Shown piece after piece: positions 1 to 10,904 of a stretch of DNA of 64,000 nt (position 1 is its first letter; each line of letters begins with the position of its first letter). The translations under genes were made by a program, and so were the position numbers. The stretch is from Diphasiastrum complanatum. Lineage: Eukaryota; Streptophyta; Lycopodiopsida; Lycopodiales; Lycopodiaceae. Under the pieces are notes generated by a model. That model saw nothing but the letters and a program-made list of their open reading frames with translations. It did not search any database and was not told the origin of the DNA. The stretch covers positions 15,682,900 through 15,746,899 of the forward strand of contig CM055107.1 of NCBI GenBank assembly GCA_029204225.1, given 5' to 3'.

Positions 1-109
1 TACCACCATTGGCCATGTTGATGACATTCTTCTCTCCTTCATAAGGCATTAAAGAAGTGAAGTACTCTTTGTGACATGTCACCATATTTAAGCCCTTTGT
101 CAACCATTT

Positions 110-297
110 GACATGCAATATAGGAAACAACATTATTTTATGTTTTGATTCATGTTTGATCAAGATCTATTAGAGTTTGCATGTCATCCATAGTGTAGAT
201 GTTGGTTTTTCTACATTGGCAAGATTGGTGATATGTTGTCTTTCTAACCCAAGATCATTTTGTAGATTTGGATCTTAATTGGTCTAAAATCTTCACA
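110..297 (-). mobile_element. 3' LTR remnant of copia element F (partial)
   Basis: Positions 110-297 repeat 3470-3660 in the same orientation, with many substitutions. Both copies carry a stretch around TTTTATGTTTTG, then 'ttagagtttgcat' and 'tttttctacattggca', and both end in CTTCACA (291-297 and 3654-3660). Read on the minus strand this is the start of an LTR (TGTGAAG). Since the gag of F lies between the copies on the minus strand, this should be its 3' LTR. The copy runs off the left edge or decays before 110. Confidence 0.5.
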
Positions 298-414
298 TGA
301 TATTAAAGCTTGTGTTTCAGGTTATGAGGGAAGCAATCACATCTATCAATGATTTGGAGAAGATATCAATGCTAGAGCATGCTAGATTGGATTCTACACC
401 AAAATTGAGTTTCT

Positions 415-1255
415 TGTCAATTTTCAGATAAAAAGGACAATTACGATTGTACAAAACAATCATTAAGAGTTATTAGTTGATAAAACCAATGATATATCAA
501 GTTCTATGTGTTAGATCTTGATCTAGATGTATTACACTGATTTTAGCAAGAGCAACGGATAAATGATTAAAAACTATGAAGAGCGGCCTCGCACGTGTGA
601 AGGACAGTACCAGTATGGACTAAAAATGAAGAGTGAAGTACATTTGCATACAAAAGCATTCCAATCATAAAAACTCAAGACAAATGTGAGAATTACAAGC
701 AAAGCTAGAAATTGCCAATGTCACATCAACTTCTCATTGATTTGGTTGATCCCTTTATAGATCAAGTACATCCACGAGATGAGTACTATCCATCAAGCCT
801 TCACACATGTGAAGAGTGCCTAGTCATCCAGATCCACCAATGGGAGCCATCTATGCTCATTTTTCAAAGTTGACTATTCTCATTAGCCAGAAACAAAAAA
901 ACTAGTCTTCCACAATTATAGGAATATCCCTATAAAATAGGATCTAATGGAATCTCTCTATCTTATCATCTACAATCTTATCACCACGTGTGAATAGCAT
1001 CTTGACATGTGGGAGCATTTACTCATTCACATGGAAGTGCAATCTATTTAAAAAAAGGTTGACCAAAATGACGTTTTTCTAGATTCTACTCAAAGGTCAA
1101 TTTTGCACTTGTGTAGATCCATCTTAAATCAATCTAACTTTATAATAGTAAGTTATGTACATCCTTTCACATGTGGGAACATGATCCACACGTGTGAGAT
1201 CCTATCATGATCAAATATCTCAAGATTAACCAAGTACATCAAGCTAGAAGTGACA
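415..1255 (-). mobile_element. Solo LTR of a copia family (841 bp), nested in element F
   Basis: The segment begins TGTCA and ends TGACA, a perfect 5-bp inverted terminal repeat with canonical TG...CA ends. It matches 59466-60282 along its full length in the same orientation. That second copy is followed by a polypurine tract and the end of a copia pol on the minus strand, which gives family and orientation. No coding sequence or primer-binding site flanks this copy, so it is a solo LTR or a remnant. It holds at least five CACGTG or CATGTG boxes (near 591, 811, 1003, 1159 and 1188). No convincing target-site duplication is visible. Confidence 0.75.
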
Positions 1256-1860
1256 TTTTTAACATTTCTTGCATATGTAGATCAAAACTCTAAATAGGAT
1301 TATATTCTTGATCAATTCCAATTTTACGACATACTTAAGATTGGATCTTGATTGGATCCTCTATTCCAATCACAGTTACCCAAGCCGCCTTTCCCCTAGC
1401 TATTTCATCAGAAACCTATGTAGATCAAATCTCTAAATAAGATTGGATCTTTTGCAAATCAAAACTCTAAATAGGGTTATATTCTTGATGAATTTTAATT
1501 TCACAACATACTTACTAGATTTGGCCAATTTTTAGAGTATTGGAAAAGCCGAAGTGGTGGCTACAAGATTGCATATCAAGTTTTAGGCAATTGCATGTAG
1601 AAATTGAAATAATCAATTTTTTTGTGATTTTGTAGAATCCCTAATTTTAATTGGATCTCAAGATTGTGAGGTTACTGAACTTCATTTTAGTGTGTTTCAA
1701 TCTTAGGAAGTGGCAAGAGTCATTAGATTGAGGATAGATCATAGGTTGATCAAGATTTCACAGTTCTATGTGTTGATTTGCTTGGTATAAGTGCTTTCAA
1801 TGTCCATAATTGTTGGAGGGTTTGTGGATCTTTTTTTGAAGCCTATTTCTAGTAATGTGA
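1256..1860. repeat. Non-coding internal remnant with a direct duplication
   Basis: No gene is visible. A block at about 1275-1335 ('gatcaaaactctaaatagg' then 'ttatattcttgat' and an 'acatactta' end) recurs at about 1457-1515, a spacing of ~181 bp. The stretch lies between the solo LTR and the gag of F and is probably decayed retroelement DNA. Confidence 0.45.
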
Positions 1861-2560
1861 ATTCCTAGCAAAGAATGGACAGCTCCTAAATCATTCATGT
1901 CAAATTAGAGTAGTCTTTCTTCTTGGTGTATAGAGCCATGGATTTTTCTTTGATAGACAGGCTGCTAGTCTTTCTCTGCATTTCTTCTTGAAGTAGGTGA
2001 CCAATCACTTTTTGAAGAGTGAGGTCAAGTTGTGTGGAGATCATCACCACAAAGTGTTCATACGACTTTGGAAGAGAAGAAAGCAAGGTCACTCATGACG
2101 ACATCATCATCTTGAATAGAACATCCTACAGTTGATAACTGATCCAATAAAGACTTGAAGCTGTTGATGTGAGAAGTGATGGTAGTAGAATCAGACATGC
2201 TAAGAGTAGAGAACTTCCTTCTAAGATGTAATCTAGTGGTTACATCATGAGTCTCATAGATATTTGATAACAAATCTAATGCATCCTTAGAGATTTTACA
2301 TGTGGTAACGTGGGATATTTGGGAGTCGACCAGATTGAGTGTGATACATGCTAAGGCCTTTTGATTTTTTATCTTCCATGTCTTTGCTTGATCACCATCT
2401 TTTGGTTTCAGGTCAGCATCTTCTACTACATCCCAAAGATCTCTATCTATCAACATTATTCAGAGTTTTAACTTCCAGATATAGAAGTTAGAACCATTGA
2501 ACTTTTCAATGATTCTAGCCTCATTGGATGATGACAAAGAGTTACCTATATGAGACATAC
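1861..2560 (-). pseudogene. Copia gag remnant (element F)
   Basis: Two overlapping minus-strand frames give a Ty1/copia gag of the UBN2 / retrotran_gag type. Recognisable blocks are DLWDVVE near the N-terminus (about 2440), a TWKIKNQKALACI-like block, TRLHLRRKFSTLSM with SHINSFKSLLDQL, and after a frame change TLLSSLPKSYEHFV and LTLQKVIGHLLQEE. This is the usual order: helix-rich capsid part, then the region before the zinc knuckle. The frame is broken near 2090, and the CCHC knuckle, protease, integrase and RT are missing. The same motifs occur in the gag of elements A, B and H in this window, so the family assignment is firm although the gene is dead. Confidence 0.85.
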
Positions 2561-2612
2561 TAATCAGTAATACAAATAGAACACACTTAATCTCTCGGTT
2601 TATATGAGCTAT

Positions 2613-2624
2613 GCTTTGATACCC
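2613..2624 (-). other. Primer-binding site of copia F
   Basis: On the minus strand the bases read GGGTATCAAAGC, differing at two of twelve positions from the initiator-Met tRNA complement TGGTATCAGAGC used by plant copia elements. It directly abuts the LTR that starts at 2625 and precedes gag, as expected. Confidence 0.7.
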
Positions 2625-3660
2625 TGATGGGACAAGGGAGATAGAAGAACGTGAATGGATGGAGACATATCAAGAAAGGACAAAGTTGGAGGAGACAAGC
2701 AAGCAAATGGTCATCACTCACATTTATTGTTTGGTGGCTGTGATTTTCTAGAGAGTTCAAAGTTTGAAACATGGAGGAATCATTTCATTCACATTCTATT
2801 TGGTTCTTCACGTTCTAGTTATATCTTGATGTGTAAAATTGATGTAAGAAACAGTGAAGCATCCAATTTGGGCACTATTCTCTATATCAATTATGAAAGA
2901 TACTTTAGAACCTTAGAAAGGAGAGCTATATTTAGGATGGAGATCATTCTTAAGTTGGATCAAAGTTCTATTGTCAAAACTATGCCAAAACTAGTTGAAG
3001 AGAGAGTGTGAGAGATTTCAACTAGTTTAGTCTAGTTTAGTCATATTTTGGTAAATTGTCAATAAGAGGCCAAAACTCATTTTAGACTTAGAGATAAACT
3101 TTTTGAAGTTATATTAGTTTAAAATACATTCAACAAACACTTTTTGAAAGTGTGGGGAAGTTGGTAGTCGAGTTTGAGAGAGATTCAAATTTGAACTTTG
3201 GGTACATTGAATCTAGACCCAAAAATAGTAGGGTTTACATTTTGGAGGGAAAGCCAAGTGGCCAAATAGGGTTTGGACACTCTATAAAAGGATGTAACTC
3301 GTAGAGAGACACATCTTCTCTCTTCTATCTCTCATTTCATCATTATACATGGTTCTCTTTGGGTTCTACTACTCATTGGTGCACTATCTTGGTGATATCT
3401 TGCAATCTTGTGTGTAGAATGCTCATGTTTTGTTATTTTCGGTTCCACACATGTGAAATACAGTAGGGTACTATAATTGTATGGAAAGCAAACATATTTT
3501 ATGTTTTGGTTCATGTTTGATCAATTTCTATTAGAGTTTGCATCTCATTTTGTATGTAGATGCTGATTTTTCTACATTGGCAGGATTGTTGGTTTGCTCT
3601 TTATTGTAACCAAAGATCAAAGACATGGATTGGATCTTGAATGATCTGAAATCCTTCACA
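2625..3660 (-). mobile_element. 5' LTR of copia F, inserted into the TNP2 transposase
   Basis: The left end (TGATGGG) abuts the primer-binding site, and the right end is CTTCACA, shared with the copy at 110-297. Length ~1036 bp. Immediately to the right (3661 on) is transposase coding sequence, and an open frame runs from the transposase straight into the LTR, so the element landed in the transposase gene. The plus strand, opposite to the element, carries a convincing promoter-like stretch: CTCTATAAAAGG at about 3280 followed by a CT-rich leader. Confidence 0.7.
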
Positions 3661-6600
3661 TCCTCTTCATCATCTGAGTTGTTGGAATCATGAGAATCAA
3701 TTTTTGGGTTTTCAATATTTATAAAACTCGAAGATATATGTACATCTTCATCAGATATATTTGTGTTGTCCAAATTTAGATCTTCCATTTCATTCTCAAC
3801 ATATGCATTTTCAAGTACATGTCTTGAGCGTGGCTTAATTTGAACAACATACCACCAATCTTTGTTTAGTCGATCTGGTTGAAAATGCATATTTAAACAT
3901 TTAGCAATGTTAGGATTAGATATTTGTTATGATCACATTTTAACTCACAATAAATAGATGTAATGCAAAAGTAGTGTAGATAATTAATATAACATTGATC
4001 ACAATAATTGACAAAAAGAAAAAATGTGAAATTCATGCACACCTGTTCACAATGATGAGGCAACACCAATGTGTCTGAAATGTCCATGCTTAATGTCTTG
4101 GTTGAATCGATAGCAAAAAATCCACTATGATCTGTTTTTACAGTTGCATTTGATCCTCTATAGTTGATTTTAAACCATTTCACGTCAAACAACAAATATT
4201 TACCCATTTCACCAAAACACACCTCATATATGGCTTGTATGGTTCCTACATACTCAAGCTCTCCAGAAATTGGACTTTGATCTCGTGCACTACTCCGACT
4301 TTCTTGATGGAAGGATGCCATCACACCACAATCATAAGTTCGTCGTTTCGTATCAATTGATTCAATGCGATAATGACAACCATATGCCCACATTGCACTA
4401 TACTTTCGATACTATCACATGTTGATTATAATCAAAACAATCATCAATCACCGTACAAATTTAAATTGTTCACTTAAAAAAATAGAGTTATAGACAAACT
4501 TTCCAATCACATCCTCTTGCAGATTCCCATTCTTGTCCCTTTGATCTTGCTTGTTGGAGTGTATGAACCATCCAGTCTATGGTGCAATTGTTGGGCAATG
4601 GCTCAAGATCATGTGAAGGTGCAGCTTGACCTCTAAGCCTATTGCATCGTCAATACCCTTTTTTCTTCTTCTTCATTATTCCAACCATTTATCCATTACT
4701 CCTAAATTATATAGCATGAAGGTTGAAATTTTTTCTCTTAAAATAGGTGTCATTTTCTTAAGACTACCCATACCTTGAGGTTTTTCACCTTTCACCTCAT
4801 TGCTTTCCTCATCATGCCATAGTCGTGGAGCAGATGGATCTATTTGAAACAAAACTTCGGTAACATAAAATAGAGATTCTTGTACTAACCATCCCTCTGA
4901 CATGCTATCCTCTGGCCTTGCCTTCTGACGCACAATATTTTTCAACACTTTCATGAATCTCTCCAAGAAAAACATCCACCTACAGAAAATTTTAACACGT
5001 CAATGAGAACATTCTGTTATTAATTTGAAAGAATCACACTACATTTATTGAAACCACTAAAATCAAATTCGAGTGTATTATACCTTGAGTGCACAACACC
5101 GGCAATACCAACTTCTTGGACCAAGTGCACAAGCAGATGCACCTACATGTCTAGGATAGAAGTTAGAAAATCCCTCTCAAGCATACATACAGCCTCCACC
5201 ATATCTTCTTGTTTTGTTTGCACGTCTATCTCACAAATCTCCTTGCCACACATCCATCTACATCATGTTTGTAGTATAACTAGATTTTAGTACGTTCACA
5301 TTATTTTATCAAACTTGTATTAGAAAAAAAAACACATTTAAGTACCTGACAATGGATGCTAATTTGTAAATGGCATCACGAAGTTGATCAGTTAGACAGC
5401 CACGAATGCACATTGGAAATATGTACTCGACCATCTTCAACCAATCAAGAGATTTTAGACCATGGAATTTTCCTTCAGCTGTGAATGATGTTCGTAGTGA
5501 ATGAGCAAAACCTATTGGGGTGACCGTACATACTTATACTCTTCTTTTCTAAGAATCCAAGGGGGTCTTGGAATACTATAGGTATTTCCATCAATACATA
5601 ATTTTGGCCAATACTCTTTTTTTTGTTTTTGATTCTTGTAGGTCATGCCTGGCAGAAATACTGTCTTTGTCGCCCACCAAGTGTTTCCATATTGATTCAC
5701 TCACATTTTGAATTTGTGCATAGGATCAAGCAAGTGATTGATCAAAAGGTTATTCCAATATGGTAAACAATGAAAGATGGATAGTCTTTTCATATCATTG
5801 ATTGGCTTAGTCTCGGATTCAATCCAAAGTTTGTGCCAATCTGCCACGAACATTCTCTTTGGAGGCATTCGTGTTTTTGATCTTTCTCAAAAGCCTCTTC
5901 TATGAACATTTCTAAGTGAATGATTTTCATCATGCAAGTACTTGCGATGATTTTCATACACAACTTTGTTTAAATGACGTGAGTGTCGAGCATCAATATT
6001 TGGTCCACAAATGAGAAACGCGTGATATCCAGAAGTTGTAAAACCTAAAAGAATCAAATCCACTTCATGTTATAAATAGAATTATTTTAAAGAATAAATA
6101 TTGCATGCATAAAAAATAAATATACAAAAATTACAAGTGATTTCATTTTATAGTCACCTGAACAATTGCCCAATCCTAGATAGTCATGCATAGTCCACAT
6201 TAAAATCGCACGCAACAAAAATGTATTGTCTTGAAGTGGACGTGAGATGTCATATGCTTGGACTCCCTTCCATAGTAGTTCTAGTTCTTCAATCAATGGT
6301 GCAAAGTAGATATCCATATTTTTTACTTTATGTTTTCCAGGAATTAGAAGTGCTAGCATGAAATGTCCTTTTTTAATGCTTAGCCAAGGTGGAATGTTAT
6401 AGTTGACCAACACCACTGGCCAAGTAGACCACGTGCTTGACATTTTTCCAAAGGGGTTAATCACGTCTGTTGCAAGTCCAAATCTTATATTTCTTGTTTC
6501 ACTTGCAAAACATGGATATTCTTTGTCAATGTGTTTCCATGCAAGAGAGTCCGAGGGTACTCTCATGATCTCATCCAAAGAACAATGACTAGCATGCCAA

Positions 6601-6889
6601 TTCACAAGTTCTACAAGAGACTTGCAACGAAACAATCGTGGGATTATTGGAAGTGTCGTAACACCTTGCATGGGATAGTGGTCCCTTGTAAGTCATCTCG
6701 ATATCGAGAGTATCGCATATAGGACAAGCTTTTCACACTCGATACTCACCATGATATAAGATGCAATCTTTTGGACAAGCATGATGCAATGTATAGTCCA
6801 TTTCCATTGCACTCAACATTTTTCGTGCCTCACCTCTTGTCTCTAACATAGTGTTTCCTTCTGGGAGTAGTTTGCGCAATAACCTGTAC
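3661..6889 (-). pseudogene. CACTA (En/Spm) TNP2-type transposase, broken
   Basis: Read from 6889 downward the domain order is that of TNP2 (Transposase_21 with DUF4218 and DUF4216). First comes a cysteine block (HACPKDCILY, then CPIC after an in-frame TGA), then the core with LATDVINPFGKMSSTWSTWPV, YNIPPWLSIKK and LIPGKHKVKNMDIYFAPLIEELELLW (6087-6671), then WTMHDYLGLGNCSG. ENHRKYL and LPYWNNLLINHLLDPMH follow (about 5720-5990), then the DUF4218 part (IRGCLTDQLRDAIY, VHLLVHLVQEVGIAG, ERFMKVLKNIVRQKARPE; 4680-5480) and DUF4216 (3780-4393). Exons are separated by AT-rich introns. Several stops and frame changes are present. The Asp of the DGFNPFG-like motif is kept. The C-terminus is cut by copia F at 3660. 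Confidence 0.88.
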
Positions 6890-8600
6890 ATAATGAAATG
6901 AATTTTCATAATATAAAATAAAAGATCATTTAGCCAACTAAAACATTTGACTTGAACAACACATCTATTAAATTCTTTAAAAAAAATCTCAATCTTATTT
7001 ACCCAAATAAGGATGTAACACTTGTATCACTCCATTTATATGTGATGGACAACTCTCTCCTATATAGAAATAGCTAAAAATAAATAAAGCCCAAACATCA
7101 TTGGGCTAATGCCCATAAGTAAAGTGCATAACCAAAAATAAGCCTAAAGTACTAAAGAGGACAAATTGTCCAATGGAAATTACAATGCAATTAGGTTTGT
7201 CAATGTTGGCAAACTCCATTGATGCCATTGCATGCTACTGTCATGCCTGAATAAAACACTATACACTCCAGGATGAAGTTCAAATGTTTCACAATCTCCA
7301 CAGACCAATTGCTTAGACAAAGCACTTTTTTTTTTTTTACTATGATCAAACAGACACCATACATGATTGAATAGATATGAAAGAAACTTGAAGCACATTC
7401 AAATCTATATTCTAACCCTTTGCATACAAGTTGTACAACACCTAAAACATTCTTACATCATTTATCATATGCATCAAAAGCTAGCTACGCCAACAATCTC
7501 CGGAACACATGTAAATATGATTCCAATTAATGATCTCCAATACAACAATGAATCACTCAACCCTTTTGTCTACACATTTTGATCTATTTATAGGCATAAG
7601 AGATGATTCTCTCTCCTCTTTCTAAAGCCATACAACCAAAGGGCAGCTATGAATTCTACACTACCAATAGTGGACCATATGGCCAATTTACATCAAAATA
7701 AAAGCTATCGATGAGACTCTAAGTCTATCAATTCTATGACCTATTTAAAAATAGTAAATAATACTACTTTAATCATCCACACGTGGAAAACATCTATTGA
7801 ATTATAGGTACAAGTTTGGCATTCATTTGGCCCAAAATAATCAAGCAATTAGTTGACAATTATCACAACTACATACGAGCAACTTCTAGAGCATAAGTTC
7901 TAATGTGAAGACTAGAATTTGAGCCTAGGTCTCCATTGCCACAAGTAGTTGTCCAACTTGCTATAGAGGGACTTGCTAAATAGGTTTCATTCTTAATCAC
8001 ATAGGAATGAAGACTATATAATGTCTCGCTCTTATGCAAAATAAATTTAAAATTAAGAGGCACATAAAACTTTGAATAATGGTCAAGATATGACCTTAAT
8101 TAACTAAATGTATGAACTTAAAGATCAATATTATTTTGCTTGCTAATGGTAAACCATAGTTTGATGCTATGTATGTCCCTCTTGAACATACCATCAAGCA
8201 TTAAATGCTAATGAGAATTAGCACGTTACAATGTCATGTATTATATTGAAAATGATCTAAAGAGCTTCAGTCATAGAAATAAATGAAAATACTTTAACCT
8301 TGTCATGACATTTGAGTATGAAGAAGCTTCACGTGATTGACAAGTGAAGCTTAGCCACAAAAGGATAATGACAACCATGTGGATATATACAATTATTTAT
8401 TTTTATGTATATATGAAAAAATTGTATACCAATTGTATAGTGTTTTTATTGTGTTAGTTGATGTGATACAAAAATGAGATATTTATATATAGCACTAAGA
8501 GTTGAAAGCAAAAGTTAACTGAAATATCTCATTGTGATGCTTAAATGTGCTCATGAGACAAATGTCAATACTTTATCTAAACAAAAGATTATTGGCACAT
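6890..8600. other. No gene seen; probable 5' part of the CACTA element
   Basis: AT-rich sequence upstream of the transposase remnant, with only short accidental open frames and a poly-T run at 7327-7340. I could not identify CACTA terminal inverted repeats or a clear boundary. Confidence 0.4.
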
Positions 8601-8606
8601 GTGCCA

Positions 8607-8607
<1 letters not shown>

Positions 8608-8659
<52 letters not shown>
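8608..8659. repeat. (CA)n dinucleotide microsatellite
   Basis: About 52 bases of uninterrupted CA repeat. Confidence 0.97.
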
Positions 8660-8661
<2 letters not shown>

Positions 8662-9125
8662 TTTTCTCTTGCCCCTATACTAAGCCAAGTTGTGGTGATC
8701 TTCTACTGAACACTAGTAACTGACTAGTGTCACTGCTTATCAAATATTGACTATGGGTTGTCAATTGTTTACAACTAAGTTGTGCAAAAAAAGGAGGAGA
8801 CTGGACTGCTTATGAAGTATTTGTATTTGCAGGAGCATGTTAAAAGTCACCAGTGGTTTAATTCAATTCAATTGCCTACTTGTCGTACATGAAACAATGG
8901 CAAATGGATTGTTTTAAGTAGTCTAAATAAGACATTGCAATCGTCCTTACTTTGTCATTTTAACTTCAGTTCATGACACTCGCTTAATTGTAAGTGGTTT
9001 TTTAGCTAGCCTATGGTTTCTAAGTGTTGATGAATACCATCACACTCAAAACATTGATAGATTGAGCTCTTTGCATTGGCCTACTTGATGTACAAGAAAA
9101 TTTGGCTTTTATATTGATTTAGTGG
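8660..9125. other. Anonymous sequence, no gene seen
   Basis: No open frame, repeat or motif that I recognise between the CA tract and the A-poor tract. Confidence 0.5.
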
Positions 9126-9830
9126 TTGCTTTTTGACTATCTCTGTACCTTTGACTTCTGGGTAAGTTTATGGCTTTCTTTTCTTTGGTTATTTTTACTC
9201 GTCGCTGGTTTTTTATATTTTAGGTTTTTTTTTGTGTGGCTGGTCCTTGCCTTTCTTGGTAGGCTTTGTGGTTCTTTTTGGGTAGTACCTTTGGTGGGCC
9301 TTGTTCCTTTTCGTGTGGGGCTAGGGTTTTGCGTGCTTCTTCCTGCTCGTCCTTTTCCTCCTTGGCGGCTGTCATTCTTTTTTCTTTTTTTGCTTTCTTT
9401 GGGTTGCTCTTGAATGATTTTTTCTGTTCGAATGGGTCTGCTGCTCGTTGATGGGTTTTGTTTTGGCCCCTTCTCCCTTTTCTTGAGAGCCTTGTTGGTG
9501 GTATCCCGAGTGTCTGTGGTGGTTTAGTTGGCCTCCTCTAGGTGGTGTTCTGGTTGGTGGCACGCTGTATGCTTTAGTATTTAGTGCTTGATTCGGTGGT
9601 TTGTAGTATGTCTTTGTTGTGCTTCTTGTTGGTGCTTCATTGCTGGGCTGATGGCTTCGTCTAAGGTATGTTTTTTGGTGTGTTTTTTGCTTCGGTTACT
9701 GTTGAGTTCCTGCTGTGCTTTCTTGTGTATAGGTTTATGTTGTTTCCTCCTTTTCATTGTTCTTCTTCTGTATTTTTGAATGGTGTGCTCCCTCTTCACC
9801 TGTTATGGTGGTGGTGGATTAGGTACTTTC
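9126..9830. other. Long tract nearly lacking A on the plus strand
   Basis: About 700 bases rich in T and G with very little A. Open frames on both strands here are compositional: a hydrophobic Phe/Leu/Trp-rich frame on the plus strand, and a Lys/Arg/Gln/His-rich frame on the minus strand. No domain is recognisable in any frame. It lies upstream of the Penelope-like coding remnant and could belong to it. Confidence 0.6.
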
Positions 9831-10900
9831 GTTACCTATGAATTGGTGGTTGTATACACTTTTTGACAATTTAACTTCTATGTTTTTACTTACTCTAAAG
9901 TGGTATGCACCTTTTTGTTTCTAGATTACTTGAACAGATCTTCTATTTGGCTTTGTTAAGCTATAGCTGGCTTTTAATGCTTATAACCTGCATTGACTTC
10001 TTATTGATTTGGACTTATTTGCTTTGTGGCTCTTAGTGATGTTTATAGTTCGGTTCCTTGGATAAGACTGATGGTCGGTTATGTGATTACAAGCTTTTTT
10101 ACTGTAATTAAATATTAAAGAGTTGAAGTAGAAACACTGATTGCTCAATTGGGGTTTTTTTTATCCCATTAATAATTGTGAGATAAAGGTCATATACACA
10201 CTGGTCAAAAAACTTTTTTTTGTTGTAGGCATAATAAAATGGGAGATAGGAAGCTCTTCTTTGTCAGTGATCAAATCCTACATTATACCACTTAAGCATG
10301 TGAGATGGTAGTGGATGTAATAGACGTTTTGATATAATGGAACTTGTACACATAGGGCAACATGACCCAAAACGTTTCGTACATGTACTTGTTCTATGGT
10401 GATGAGCATTAAACTATCACTTGGTGTCTTGTGCTGACCTTCACAGTAACAATATAAGATGTAACATACTTTATGCATTGGATAAAAGAAACCAGCTTTG
10501 ACAAAATTTAGCAGCCATTATTGAATTACCCAGTGACATGTATAACAACTGGGAGTATGCATTGATACCTGTAGTTCCCACAAAAAATACCTTGTGCTAA
10601 CTTAGCTTTCTTCTGTGGATGGATGCAGGTTAGTGTACCCTCTTCTGCGGTTTTTTCCATAATGGTCTGCTGCATTTTCTTTACTTCACATTTGTTGAAA
10701 ATATGACAGTATAATTTATTGTATACTGTAATTGTTTTGTCATTTTTTCTTTTTTTATAAAAAAGAAACTGGTTTTCTATGTAGTGTTATATGAGAATTT
10801 GTTTTTTGTAACACACACACCCCCTGAGTAATGGAGAGGATTCCCCTCCTATTCCTGCACTCATACTTTACTGTTTAATTAAATTCTCATATAAAACCTT
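9831..10900. other. Anonymous sequence, no gene seen
   Basis: AT-rich and T-biased. It contains intron-like stretches, including a possible acceptor 'ggatgcag' at about 10620, just upstream of the coding remnant at 10905. Nothing specific could be identified. Confidence 0.4.
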
Positions 10901-10904
10901 TTCT

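Noticed and set aside
9126-9413. Multi-pass membrane protein
   Set aside because: Hydrophobicity follows from T-richness; there is no start context, no homologous motif, and the opposite strand is equally open.
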